From JANOQP01 sp044227705 (GTDB lineage: Bacteria; Bacteroidota; Bacteroidia; Chitinophagales; Saprospiraceae), in assembly GCA_044227705.1 (NCBI GenBank), contig JBGAWE010000018.1, positions 1-33,353 of the forward strand: 33,353 bases of DNA, written 5' to 3'. The notes under the pieces are model-generated. The model was not told where the DNA came from and made no database searches. It worked only from the letters and a program-made list of their open reading frames with translations. This document shows positions 15,375 through 24,362 of the stretch, piece by piece. Made by a program: the position numbers and the translations under genes. Within the stretch, counting starts at the first letter, position 1, and every line of letters starts with the position of its first letter.

Positions 15375-16697
15375 TCAGTTCTGGAAATAGGACTTCTCGT
15401 TCTTCTGCTTGGCCTCCACCTTTTCGAGCCGCTTCTTGAACTCGAGGGACAGCTCCAGTTCGTCCTTTTTGGCGAAGATTTCTTTCAATGCGATGAGCGT
15501 GTTGCGGTCGTTAGGGTCGATGCTCTCGGCCCGCTTGAAGTACGGCAGGGCTTGGTCGAATAGCGCGAAGATTTGAGTCTTCAGCGCATCATACTTGCGC
15601 AGGGTCTCGGCCTTCGTGTCGTCGGGAAGGGCGTTCAGCTCGGTGGTCAGCGAGGCCGCTTTGTTGTAATAGAGCGCGCCGAGCGAATAGATGGCATCGA
15701 CGTTCTTGCCGTCCTTCTCGAGGGCGTAGTTGTAGTATTTAAGGGCTTTGTCGAAGTTCTCCTTTGCCCCGGCCTCGTTCTTGGCGGCCATCTCGCGCTG
15801 GTAGATGTTGTCGTAGACGTTGCCGAGCGTGACGTAGAGGCCAACGTTGTTCGGCTCGTGAGCGATGGCCGACTCGAGGCGTCCCGTCAGTTCGTCGAGC
15901 TTGTTCTCCTTGAGGTAGTAGTTGATCTCGGCGAACATGAGGCCCGAGTCGTCGGGGAAGAGCTTGCGGCCCTCCGCCATGATGGCCGATGCCTCGTCAG
16001 CCTTGCCAGCCGCCATGCGGGCATTGAATAGGTTCTCATAAACCGCCGCCTCGTTGTACCTGGCCTTGTAAAGCTCTTCGTAATACTTGTTCGAGGTTTC
16101 CGCTTTGCCGGCCTGCGAGGCAGCGACAGCGGCGAGGTACTTCACGTTGTTGAGGTCTTCCGGCTTGTCAAACGCCGATTTTTGGCCGTTGGCCTTGAGG
16201 ATTTCGTGCGCTTTGAGACAGGCCTCAAAGCTCTCGAGCGCGGTAGAGAAGTCGTTGGCCTGGTAGTTCGCCACGCCGAGGTTGCTCAATTGCGGGCAGA
16301 CATCCCCGAGGCCCTTGACGGCGTCGGTCTTCTCGAACTTCTTCTGGGCCATTTCATAGGCCTTTGAGTATCCTCTGTAAGCTTCCAGCGCGGGGTTGGC
16401 GATGGCCATGACGTAGTTCGGGTCGAACTGCTTCTTGGTCATATCGCGGAAGGTGATGGCGTTGTAAATGTCTCCTTTCAATTGCTGGTTGGAGACGGAG
16501 GCCGCGGCAGTCGCATCCTTAAGTGCTTCGTCAATCTTCATGCGGGCCTCGTCGAGCTTTCCCGCGTTTCCCACTTGGTCGATGTTGAAACTGGTGTAAG
16601 CCTTGCCCGCCGACTTGGCCAGCTTGGCAGGGTCTTCCTGCGCCTGCCCGAGGGCCACGGCGCCGATGGCGAGTAACAGGACAAACAGATTTTTCAT
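15375..16697 (-). CDS. Exported TPR protein
   Basis: The ATG at 16697 (MKNLFVLLLAIGAVALGQAQ, a signal peptide ending at QAQ) is preferred over an upstream in-frame ATG because it places the signal at the N-terminus. The 440-residue product carries several TPR-like helical pairs, including FSTALESFEACLKAHEILKA, PNNVGLYVTLGNVYDNIYQR, NFDKALKYYNYALEKDGKNV and LPYFKRAESIDPNDRNTLIA. Spacing and composition match the periplasmic TPR proteins common in Bacteroidota. It is a likely scaffold in the cell envelope with unknown partners. It is a single-gene unit with its own terminator; no clear promoter box was found in the 160 bases upstream. Confidence 0.85.
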   Translation of the reverse strand: MKNLFVLLLAIGAVALGQAQEDPAKLAKSAGKAYTSFNIDQVGNAGKLDEARMKIDEALKDATAAASVSNQQLKGDIYNAITFRDMTKKQFDPNYVMAIANPALEAYRGYSKAYEMAQKKFEKTDAVKGLGDVCPQLSNLGVANYQANDFSTALESFEACLKAHEILKANGQKSAFDKPEDLNNVKYLAAVAASQAGKAETSNKYYEELYKARYNEAAVYENLFNARMAAGKADEASAIMAEGRKLFPDDSGLMFAEINYYLKENKLDELTGRLESAIAHEPNNVGLYVTLGNVYDNIYQREMAAKNEAGAKENFDKALKYYNYALEKDGKNVDAIYSLGALYYNKAASLTTELNALPDDTKAETLRKYDALKTQIFALFDQALPYFKRAESIDPNDRNTLIALKEIFAKKDELELSLEFKKRLEKVEAKQKNEKSYFQN

Positions 16698-16859
16698 TGA
16701 AAAGAGATAGGAGAATGAATGTGAAAGATGGCTATGGCCTTTTGAATGAGCCTGATTCGGACGCAAATCTCCAAAAAGGGAACAGAAAGCGTCGTTAATC
16801 TTTCAAAAATGGGGGTCGTGGATCGGGTGTGGAGCCTCATCCTGAGTCCCCAAACCCTC

Positions 16860-16895
16860 AAAAAAAAAGCCCCCCTCCAACGTTTGGAGAGAGGC
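16860..16895 (-). terminator. Terminator of the T9SS operon
   Basis: On the minus strand a 12-bp stem (GCCTCTCTCCAA paired with TTGGAGGGGGGC, including two G-U pairs) with a 3-base loop is followed by nine T residues. It is the first strong terminator after the stop of the large secreted-protein gene at 17040. Confidence 0.8.
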
Positions 16896-16925
16896 CATCC
16901 CAAAAACCGATTTTAAAGTATGTGC

Positions 16926-16988
16926 TTAAAAACGGTACTTGGTGTTGATGTCCCAATCGTTGTCTCGGCGCGTGACTCGAACCTTGCC
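16926..16988 (-). pseudogene. Possible C-terminal remnant of an outer-membrane barrel gene
   Basis: Between the large gene and its terminator the minus strand encodes KVRVTRRDNDWDINTKYRF and then TAA. The alternating pattern and terminal Phe resemble the last strand of a bacterial outer-membrane beta-barrel. It is in the same frame as, and without stops from, the TAA of the large gene, but the intervening stretch (GC-rich, with an 8-bp inverted repeat at 16986-16993/17010-17017) is not protein-like. No start codon or full gene exists, so at most it is a relic. It could be chance. Confidence 0.3.
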
Positions 16989-17039
16989 CGCCCCGCCCCC
17001 ATTTGAGCAGGGCGGGCTTGGTTCACTTGCCGGACTTGA

Positions 17040-20000
17040 TTAGTCCATCATGATCATCTTGCGCGTGGCCGAGTCCGTGTTGGTCTCGAGCGTGTAGTAG
17101 GTGAGGCCGGCGCCCTTCAGAGCGGCGCGGTCAACCTTCACCGTGTTGATGCCCTTCGAGAACTGCTGGGTCGTGCTGTACAGAGCTTTGCCTTCCGCGT
17201 TGAACACGGTGAGGGTCGCCTTGGCGGCCTCGGGCAGGTTGAAGCCGATGTTCGTCGACTCGACAAACGGGTTCGGCTGGTTCTGGTACAGTTCGAAGCC
17301 AACGCCGGCGATGGTCGAGCCGTTCGCGCCGTTGAAGCGGAAGGCGACGTCCATTTGCTCGTTGTTCTTCGTGTAGGCCTCGGCAGCGGTGATGCGGCCG
17401 GAGACGCCGAGCATGTTGCTCAACTTGCCGTCGGCAGTCGCGCGGAACTTGACCGAGAAGGTCGCGTTCGCGGCGTCGCCGTTCCACGAGGTCGTGATGG
17501 CTTTGTCGGCGGCGAACACAGCGAAGTTGTCGGCCGTCAGGTTTGCACCCGGCGTGAGTTCGACAAACTCGAGGTTCGGGAAGTTCATGGTGAACTGGTA
17601 GCCGCTGACCTTCGAGAGGTCGGCGCTGTTGAATTCAACCGAGAACTCTTCGCCAGCCTTCACGTCGCGATCGTTGATGTCGACGAGCGTCGTGGCGACC
17701 GGGTTGCGGTCGGACACTTGCTGGGCATTGTTCGCGATGGCATCGCCGGTGAGGTCACCGATTTTGACCGCCGTGAAGTTCTTGCCGCCGTTCGCGCCGG
17801 ACAGGTTGCCAACTTGGATGATCTCGGGGAACGCCTGCTGGAGCGGCGGGGTGGCCGAGTTCATGTTGAAGTTGAACGTCTTGTCGACGAAGCGCCACGA
17901 GTCGTTCTGCGGGAAGTCCGTGTAGATGCCGAGGATGAGCTTGCGAAGTTCGACGATGTCGAAGGTCGTGACCTGCTTGTTGTTGTTGATGTCAGCGGCG
18001 AGGTACTCATAGCCAGTCGTGAACGGCTGGACGTTGAGGATGTGCTTCGACATGCGGACAAGGTCGAACGTGGAGACGCCGTTGAGCGGGTTCACGTCCT
18101 TCGTCGGCGCGATGGTGTAGTCGTTGGCAATCGGCAACCCGTTGAGGTTGTAGATACCGTCGTCAACCGTGTTGAACACCTTCGGGTTCGGCAGGGCAGC
18201 GTTGCTGCCCGAGACCGTGACCTTCGTGTCGGCGACACCGACGTTCGTGGCGTTCTTGATCTCACCAGCAACCGAGCCAGCGCCCGGCGTGACACAAGCA
18301 CCCGTGTTGTCGGAGAGGATGAGGTAGGTCAGGCAGAAGTCTGCGTTGCCCCACTTGTCCTTCGCCCAGAGTTCAACGATGTTCGTGCCGATCTGCGAGC
18401 AATCCCACGTGAGGCTGCTTTGCGGCTGGCCGTTGGCGTCGAGCGGGAAGCCCGAACCCGGGTTGATGTCGGCATCGCGCAAGGCGAAGACGATTTGCGA
18501 AGCGTCCGTGCAGTTGTCCTCCGCATACTGGAGGAAGTCGGTGGCCCACAGCGTGACGGCGGGAGCCATCACACCGACCGGGGTGTTCATCTGGTTGACG
18601 GCGAGGCCGTTGATGCAGACGACGGTCGGGTTCTTGCAGTCCTTGACGATGATCGTCCACTCCTTCGTGAAGTCGTTGCCGCAGCGGTCTTCGACAGTCC
18701 ACTTGATCTTGTGCGTACCGTAGGGCAGCGCGAACTGGCCGTACTTGGTGTGGTCAGGATCGTCGGTTTCGAAGTCGCGGGTGACTTGACCTTTCAGGTA
18801 CTTGACACCGTTGATGGTGGTCTTCTCGTCCTCGCGGATGCCGAAGCCCCAAGTCGGGTTCTCCGAGTTGATGGTCGTCTCCATCGTGCCGTTGCCGTCA
18901 AGGTCGAGGAACAGCAGGTAGCGGAAGTTCAGGTCGTCCTCCGAGCAGGCATCGGTGGCCCAGATGGAGAGGTCGACGTTGCCTTCGCACAGGTCGTGCG
19001 ACTGGCAGGTCGGGCTCCACGTGCCGGTGATGCCCCACGGGTTGTAGGAAGCATCTTGGTTCCACTGGTTCGGATCGTTCGTCGAGTAGTCGCAGAAGGT
19101 GTAGTTGGCCGTGCCGAGCTGCGGGTCGATGTTGGCCTGCGGCGGCGTGGCGTCTTGCACCTTGATCACTTGCGTGTAGACATAGGCCGGGGTGCCCTCC
19201 GGATTCGTGGCATTGCCAGTCAACGGGGCCGGATACGTCCAGTTCTTCGAGTTGATCGTCGGAACGTCAGGGCTGTTCGGATTGTAGTCGTTGTAGTCCT
19301 TCGTGCCGCCTTCGCCGATCCAAACGCGGGCGCCTTGCGTCGACGTGTTGGAGTTCGGGATGATGACCTCCCCGAGGTTCGGGTTGTAGGTGCACCAGTT
19401 GATGACCTTCCAGGTGCGGAGAATCTTGTAGCAGGCATCCGGGACGACGGTGAAGAGCTGGTCTTCGTGCGTCACACCGATGAGCTCGCAGTTCTCGCCG
19501 TAGATCTGCGGGACGTCGGTCGCGCCGGGCGTGTTGCAGACGGTGAAGTTCTTGTCATCCGGGAAGTACACGCGGTACAGCTCCTTGTAGTTGACCGTGA
19601 TGGTCTGCGTGCAGCGGCTGCTGTTGTTGTTGCAGTCGCGGACAGTGAACGAACGGCGGACTTGGCCGTAGTTGCACTGCTCGAACGTGATCTGGTTCGG
19701 GACGTAGGTGATGGCCGTGTCGATTTTCGAGACGCAGCAGTTGTCACCATAGGTCAGGTTGCCATACCAGTTGAGCGGGTCGTACTCGTCGCAGTTGACC
19801 GTCTTGTTGGCCGGAGCCTGGCAGAACGGCTTGATCTTGTCCTGAACTTCGACGTTGATCATGCACTCGTTGTAGATCGGCTGGTTGTCCGGGCCGAACA
19901 CGAAGTTGCCGTTCTCGTCGACTTCATAGACACGGAGAATGACCGTCTGGTCGGTGCCAACTTCGCAGCAGTAGAACTTGATCGAGTCATTTTCGCTGAT

Positions 20001-22214
20001 CGCCAGAGCATACTCGCTGACGAGGTCGAAGATGATGTCGTTCGGGTCGCAGTACGGGTCGCCGTCCTGCGGGTTGAGCGTGTTGATGCAGTCGCTGTAA
20101 GGCGACATGCGGCGGACCGTCAGGGCGATGTTGCCGCAGTTGTCATACGAGCCGTCGTTGAACGCCGTCGCCGGAACCCACACGATGCCGCCTTGGTTGT
20201 CGGCGGTCAGCTTGCCGTCGGCCGGGTAGCAGTCATACGGATCGTCGGTGCCGACGGCAACCGTCGTGAACTCTTGGCAGAGCGCCACCGGAGGCGTCCA
20301 GTCGCGGACGATGACGCGCTGCGTCTTCGTGCTGGTGTTGCCGCAGTCGTCCTTCACGGTGTAGGTGAAGACGTGCGTGCCGAGCGGGAAGCAGAGGGCG
20401 CCGTTGTTCGGGAACGTCACCTGATAGGTGACAGGCCACGTGCCGAGGTTCGTGATGACACCGTTGAGGTTGCCAATCGGGGTCGAGACCTTCGCCGAGA
20501 TGACCGACGAGCAGTCGTCCGAGACGATGAGGGCCGGGGCGTCGTTCTTCGAGCAGCACTGGTAGTAGTCCGTCGTCAGGATGACGGTCGGGACGTTCTG
20601 GAGCACGTTCGGGACTTGGAGGCCGGGCGTGTTCACGTCGGCGTCGACGTCGATTTGCGGGCCGGTCGAGTCGAGCACCTTGATGAGCTGGACATAGTCG
20701 AAGCCCGTGCCGGTGCACCAGTCGATGATCGTCCAGGTGCGCTTGATCTTGTAGGTGCCGTCGCAGACGTCGATGACGAGATCGACATAGTTCCATGCGA
20801 TGTGGCAGTAGTCGCCAGCACCCGCGCCGTTGATGTTCGGCGAGGAGACCGTGCCGGTGACGGCATCGATGACATCCGGGTACGGGTAGTTGCCAGCGAG
20901 GTCGCTGCAATCGAGTGCCGGAAGGTCGATGTTGTCGTAATCATCGGGCAGCGTCACGTCGCCCAGCACAGCCGGGGTGAGCGTGATGGTCTGCGTGCAG
21001 GAAGCCGAGTTGTTCGACTGGTCCTTCGCAACCCAGGTACGCGAGATGACCGCGCCGTTGCAGCCGTTGTCCACGATGTTGTCGTTGTACGTCACCATCG
21101 GGGCCATGTAGGGAACCGGGAAGGTCTTGCAGTTGTCCGTGATCATCGGCGCGTAGGTGGCCGGGATGGCCGACGCCTGGATGAACAGCGTGCAGTGGTT
21201 GAGCGTACCGTTGTCGCCAGCGACGTTGTCGGAGACGTTCATCGTCCAAGTGCCTTGCGCGTCTTGACCGTCGAGCAGGCTCAACGGCGAAGCGGGCGAA
21301 AGGATGGTGAGGTTGATGTTCTGGCCCGAGACGTAGTCGACGCAGAGGTTCGAGGTGATGCCCTCGTCGTCAGCGACATAGAACAGGTTGTCGTTCGTGC
21401 CGCAGTTGTTGTTCCACAGGTTGATGGTCGTGCCGGCCGGGGATTTGACCGATAGGGCAACGTCACCAATCCAGGTGTGGGTGATGTCGATGGCGATGTT
21501 CACGTCCGAGATGATGGCCGGGAAACCGCCGGTCGCATAGCTGCGGGTCGTCGTCGATGTCTGGTTGTCGTTGATCGGAGCCGGGCCCATTTCGAGGACG
21601 GCAGTGCCCGGAACGGCAACGTACTGCGGGGCCGTGTTGGCGTTGCAAGCAACGGTCACGTTGGCGCAGGCGAGCTTCGGCGGGAGCTTGTCCTCAACGT
21701 GGACATTGCCCCAGCAGGTGTTGAAAGGCGTCTTCAGGTCGCGGACGCGAACGAGGTACGTCTTGTTGATGTCGGCGTTGCCCAAGCAGGCAGTGGTCCA
21801 CGGACCGGCCATCTGATTGTTCTTCGACACCTCAACAGCATAGTCGTCGTAGCAGTGGTACGGGCCGCCTTCGAGCACCTGGTCGGCACCCATGCAGACG
21901 GAGCAGTCCTCATCCAGCGAGAGCTGGACGTTGTTGTTGCAGACGAGACCCGTGATCGGGTTCGGGAATTCCTTCACCACAACCGTCCACGAGCAGGTGC
22001 CCGTGTTGCCCGCAGCGTCGGTGGCTTTGAAGCCGAACGTGAAGGGCGAGTTCTTGTAGTTCAGGTTTGCGCAAGGCTCCGGCGTGGTCGTCGGCACCTT
22101 CATGAAGAAGGGGTTGCCGGTCGTGTAGGTCGTCGATTGCGTGAAGATCTGGTACTGGACGTTGCCGCAGTAGCTCCAGTTGCCGGCGAACGGCGAGCCA
22201 GGCCGGGGTGGCAA
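17040..22214 (-). CDS. Giant T9SS-secreted multidomain protein, C-terminal 1.7 kres part
   Basis: This is the downstream part of one gene of about 2260 residues; its N-terminal part lies in another frame (see the entry 21910-23829). In order it holds a Cys-rich unit with VQLSLDEDCSVCMGADQVLE, a proprotein-convertase P-domain-like module (about 21570-21175: SDVNIAIDITHTWIGDVALS), then a long series of HYR/Ig-like modules. The series includes two copies of YKI-RTW-WCT blocks (20758-20726 and 19435-19404). After it come a carboxypeptidase-regulatory-like domain (about 18270-18095), paired dockerin-like Ca-binding repeats (about 18105-17915; ADINNNKQVTTFDIVELRKL), a cohesin-like domain (about 17690-17345) and a type A sorting domain (from about 17300; YQNQPNPFVESTNIGFNLPE). 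The product should be exported by T9SS and surface-attached or released. Binding target unknown. The TTG-like start at 22214 is an artefact of the break. Confidence 0.85.
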   Translation of the reverse strand: MPPRPGSPFAGNWSYCGNVQYQIFTQSTTYTTGNPFFMKVPTTTPEPCANLNYKNSPFTFGFKATDAAGNTGTCSWTVVVKEFPNPITGLVCNNNVQLSLDEDCSVCMGADQVLEGGPYHCYDDYAVEVSKNNQMAGPWTTACLGNADINKTYLVRVRDLKTPFNTCWGNVHVEDKLPPKLACANVTVACNANTAPQYVAVPGTAVLEMGPAPINDNQTSTTTRSYATGGFPAIISDVNIAIDITHTWIGDVALSVKSPAGTTINLWNNNCGTNDNLFYVADDEGITSNLCVDYVSGQNINLTILSPASPLSLLDGQDAQGTWTMNVSDNVAGDNGTLNHCTLFIQASAIPATYAPMITDNCKTFPVPYMAPMVTYNDNIVDNGCNGAVISRTWVAKDQSNNSASCTQTITLTPAVLGDVTLPDDYDNIDLPALDCSDLAGNYPYPDVIDAVTGTVSSPNINGAGAGDYCHIAWNYVDLVIDVCDGTYKIKRTWTIIDWCTGTGFDYVQLIKVLDSTGPQIDVDADVNTPGLQVPNVLQNVPTVILTTDYYQCCSKNDAPALIVSDDCSSVISAKVSTPIGNLNGVITNLGTWPVTYQVTFPNNGALCFPLGTHVFTYTVKDDCGNTSTKTQRVIVRDWTPPVALCQEFTTVAVGTDDPYDCYPADGKLTADNQGGIVWVPATAFNDGSYDNCGNIALTVRRMSPYSDCINTLNPQDGDPYCDPNDIIFDLVSEYALAISENDSIKFYCCEVGTDQTVILRVYEVDENGNFVFGPDNQPIYNECMINVEVQDKIKPFCQAPANKTVNCDEYDPLNWYGNLTYGDNCCVSKIDTAITYVPNQITFEQCNYGQVRRSFTVRDCNNNSSRCTQTITVNYKELYRVYFPDDKNFTVCNTPGATDVPQIYGENCELIGVTHEDQLFTVVPDACYKILRTWKVINWCTYNPNLGEVIIPNSNTSTQGARVWIGEGGTKDYNDYNPNSPDVPTINSKNWTYPAPLTGNATNPEGTPAYVYTQVIKVQDATPPQANIDPQLGTANYTFCDYSTNDPNQWNQDASYNPWGITGTWSPTCQSHDLCEGNVDLSIWATDACSEDDLNFRYLLFLDLDGNGTMETTINSENPTWGFGIREDEKTTINGVKYLKGQVTRDFETDDPDHTKYGQFALPYGTHKIKWTVEDRCGNDFTKEWTIIVKDCKNPTVVCINGLAVNQMNTPVGVMAPAVTLWATDFLQYAEDNCTDASQIVFALRDADINPGSGFPLDANGQPQSSLTWDCSQIGTNIVELWAKDKWGNADFCLTYLILSDNTGACVTPGAGSVAGEIKNATNVGVADTKVTVSGSNAALPNPKVFNTVDDGIYNLNGLPIANDYTIAPTKDVNPLNGVSTFDLVRMSKHILNVQPFTTGYEYLAADINNNKQVTTFDIVELRKLILGIYTDFPQNDSWRFVDKTFNFNMNSATPPLQQAFPEIIQVGNLSGANGGKNFTAVKIGDLTGDAIANNAQQVSDRNPVATTLVDINDRDVKAGEEFSVEFNSADLSKVSGYQFTMNFPNLEFVELTPGANLTADNFAVFAADKAITTSWNGDAANATFSVKFRATADGKLSNMLGVSGRITAAEAYTKNNEQMDVAFRFNGANGSTIAGVGFELYQNQPNPFVESTNIGFNLPEAAKATLTVFNAEGKALYSTTQQFSKGINTVKVDRAALKGAGLTYYTLETNTDSATRKMIMMD

Positions 22215-23829
22215 ACGGGTTCGAGTTGCAGAGCGAGCCGGGGCCGCAGGTCAGCGTCGTGTTGGCGTCCGACCAGGTGGTCGCGCCGGCGTTGTTGGCC
22301 GCGATCGGGCCGCCGCCGTAGAAGGTGGTCGAGAAGATGGCGATGCCGCGCGTCTCGCCCGGGCCCATCGTAACGGCCGACTGGATGGCGCAGGGCACGA
22401 GCGGGTTGGCAAAGCCGACCGCCGTGATGCCCGTGTTCGGGATGGTGATGTTGGAGGTGTGAACCTGCGTCCAAACGCCCAAGTTGGCCTGGTTGCCGAC
22501 ATACGTGCCGCCAGCGGCGGTCACATAGACGCGCATCGTCGTCGCGGCACCGAAGCCCCAGAGGCGCGGATCAACCGACTTGAGGCTGATCGGGAAGGCG
22601 CTGTTGTTCTTGAAGTTGAAGTAGTACGTGTTCTGGCCCGTTTGCGTCCAGCCCGGGTTGGGCGACGAAAGGGTCGAGATCGGGCCGGCAAAGCCGTTGC
22701 AGGACTTGGCCGTGACGTCGTAGCAGTAGGATTTTTCGCACTGGCCCTCATCGAGCGAGATGATCGTGTTCGACGGGCAGAACATGTCGACGCCGCCCGA
22801 TTGGGTAGCTTGGACAGCTTGGCAAGCGATGGCAATGGTCGGCGTAATGCCAACAGCAGCCGGGAATGCCGTGCCGTTGCAGGTCGCCTTCAGGTACCAA
22901 GTAATGGTGTTGGCACCAGCCGGGATGCCGGTGATGGTAACCGAAGCAGGGACGGTCGAGGCCGTCAGAGCCGGGGTGTTGTTGACCGTGTAGGTGCCAA
23001 CCGCGACTTCAGCACCGCCATTGAGCGAATACGAAAGGGCGGCGACGGAGGTGAAACCGGCCGTCGTGGTGCCGAGCGTGGCCCACGAAACGGACGGGGC
23101 CGGGGTCGTGACCTGGCCAACGCAGTTGGTCGCGGTCGAGATGGTGATGGACTGGTTGGCCGGGGCCGTCATCGTCGAAGCCGCGATGTTCTTCGGGATC
23201 TGAATGACGAAGGCGTTCCAGCCAGCGCAGTTCACCGACGCGTCGGAGTCGAACTGGAAGAAGAGCGCACCGCCCGTGGCCGAGGTGTTCGCGCCGAACG
23301 CACCGCCAGCGCCGAGGGCGTTGGCCGGGACGGTGCCGCCGTTGGGGGCAGCTTGCACGAACGAGAAGGGGGCCGGGCAGCCCGTCACGCCGGCGTTGGC
23401 CTGCGGCGTGATGGTGTTGGTCACCGGGTTGGTGCCGCCGTACCAGCCGCCCGCGAGGAACGTGAAGCCGATGGGCGAGCCCGAAGACATCTGCGGGGCA
23501 GCCGCGTCGGCACCGTTGCGCGGGTAGAGGGCGTCCCAAGTGGCTTCCGTCGAGAAAGCCGCAAAGGAGGTCCGAATGAGGTGGTTGTTGTCCGAGGGAG
23601 CGAACGTGGTCATCGACGTCGCAGGGTTGGAGCTATTGGAATAGACCCCCGCCACACCGCCGTTGTCGACGAACTGGAAATACGAGTTCGTCGCATTGCA
23701 CGCGATGGTGTTGACCGTATTCACCCCCGTGTTGTAGGGCATCGTCACCACCGTCTGTGCAAACGCCGAGCCTGCGAACAGGACGGCGCATAGCGACAAG
23801 ACCCAGTTTAAGTTATACCTTACTTTCAT
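21910..23829 (-). CDS. Giant T9SS-secreted protein, N-terminal part (frame broken near 22190)
   Basis: MKVRYNLNWVLSLCAVLFAG followed by SAFAQ is a signal peptide at the true start of the large gene. Residues 25-125 look CUB-like (YFQFVDNGGVAGVYSNSSNP, then STEATWDALYPRNG). An Ig-like stretch and the Cys-rich unit CPSNTIISLDEGQC follow. True coding ends at about residue 543 (NPFATPAW); the remaining frame to 21910 is a shadow of the continuing sequence. The break lies in the tandem TCGCCGT-TCGCCGG (22196-22183). Removing one 7-bp unit joins the frames as PAWLAGNWSYCGN with no other change. The gene starts 54 bases after the stop of the 145-residue exported protein and is probably co-transcribed with it. 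Confidence 0.85.
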   Translation of the reverse strand: MKVRYNLNWVLSLCAVLFAGSAFAQTVVTMPYNTGVNTVNTIACNATNSYFQFVDNGGVAGVYSNSSNPATSMTTFAPSDNNHLIRTSFAAFSTEATWDALYPRNGADAAAPQMSSGSPIGFTFLAGGWYGGTNPVTNTITPQANAGVTGCPAPFSFVQAAPNGGTVPANALGAGGAFGANTSATGGALFFQFDSDASVNCAGWNAFVIQIPKNIAASTMTAPANQSITISTATNCVGQVTTPAPSVSWATLGTTTAGFTSVAALSYSLNGGAEVAVGTYTVNNTPALTASTVPASVTITGIPAGANTITWYLKATCNGTAFPAAVGITPTIAIACQAVQATQSGGVDMFCPSNTIISLDEGQCEKSYCYDVTAKSCNGFAGPISTLSSPNPGWTQTGQNTYYFNFKNNSAFPISLKSVDPRLWGFGAATTMRVYVTAAGGTYVGNQANLGVWTQVHTSNITIPNTGITAVGFANPLVPCAIQSAVTMGPGETRGIAIFSTTFYGGGPIAANNAGATTWSDANTTLTCGPGSLCNSNPFATPAWLAVRRQLELLRQRPVPDLHAIDDLHDRQPLLHEGADDHAGALRKPELQELALHVRLQSHRRCGQHGHLLVDGCGEGIPEPDHGSRLQQQRPALAG

Positions 23830-23883
23830 GAGATTGATGAATTTGTTGGTAGGTAAATTAGATAAATGGAAAAGCGCCGGAAA

Positions 23884-24321
23884 TCAGTAAGTCAGCAAGG
23901 CCAGCGTGCTCTGCATGATGCCCTTGTTGTCAATCGGTAAGTTCGTGTTCGCAGCAGCCGAGCCGAAATCGTTTTGCGACGGCTGCGCGGTGATGTTCTG
24001 GAGGTTGGCGTAAAACGCTGCCTCGGTGTTCATGCCCGCGTTGATGGACTCGATGATGCCCACATAGAAGTGGTACCGAGCTTCAGCTTGAGCGTAGGCG
24101 GGAGGGTTGCCTTGCTGGGCGACGAGATCCCCCTGCTTCAGCGCCTTCACCTGACCGTTCAGGATGTTCAGTGCCACGCCATCCGCGTACCAGTTTGTCG
24201 TGGAGCCGTTCACCGATGCTTGGGCCTTTGCGGAACCCGTGCCGATGAACATCATCCCCAACAAAAAGAAGAGCGACATGGACAGGTTACGAACCTGAAC
24301 ACTTGCAAAAAACTTCTTCAT
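23884..24321 (-). CDS. Small exported protein ahead of the giant T9SS gene
   Basis: The ATG at 24321 (MKKFFASVQVRNLSMSLFFL) begins a signal peptide that ends near TGSAKAQA, so it is preferred over an in-frame ATG 81 bases upstream that lies in the leader hairpin region. The mature protein of about 108 residues has no cysteine, no sorting domain and no recognised family. It contains mixed helical stretches such as NILNGQVKALKQGDLVAQQG and AYAQAEARYHFYVGIIESIN. It is the first gene of a two-gene unit with the giant protein (54-base gap, no terminator between). A role as partner, chaperone or surface component of that protein is inferred from position only. Confidence 0.75.
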   Translation of the reverse strand: MKKFFASVQVRNLSMSLFFLLGMMFIGTGSAKAQASVNGSTTNWYADGVALNILNGQVKALKQGDLVAQQGNPPAYAQAEARYHFYVGIIESINAGMNTEAAFYANLQNITAQPSQNDFGSAAANTNLPIDNKGIMQSTLALLTY

Positions 24322-24362
24322 AGATGAGAGAAATTTTAGGTTAAAAAAAAAGATTGATGAAT

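Noticed and set aside
17355..21455. A 1366-codon open frame on the plus strand opposite the giant gene
   Set aside because: It is an antisense shadow: low-stop codon usage of the GC-rich real gene opens the opposite strand. The translation is Arg/Val/Asp-rich with no domain, signal or promoter.
22180..23793. A 537-codon plus-strand frame opposite the N-terminal part of the giant gene
   Set aside because: Arg/Gly-rich antisense shadow of the CUB-like and Ig-like coding region.
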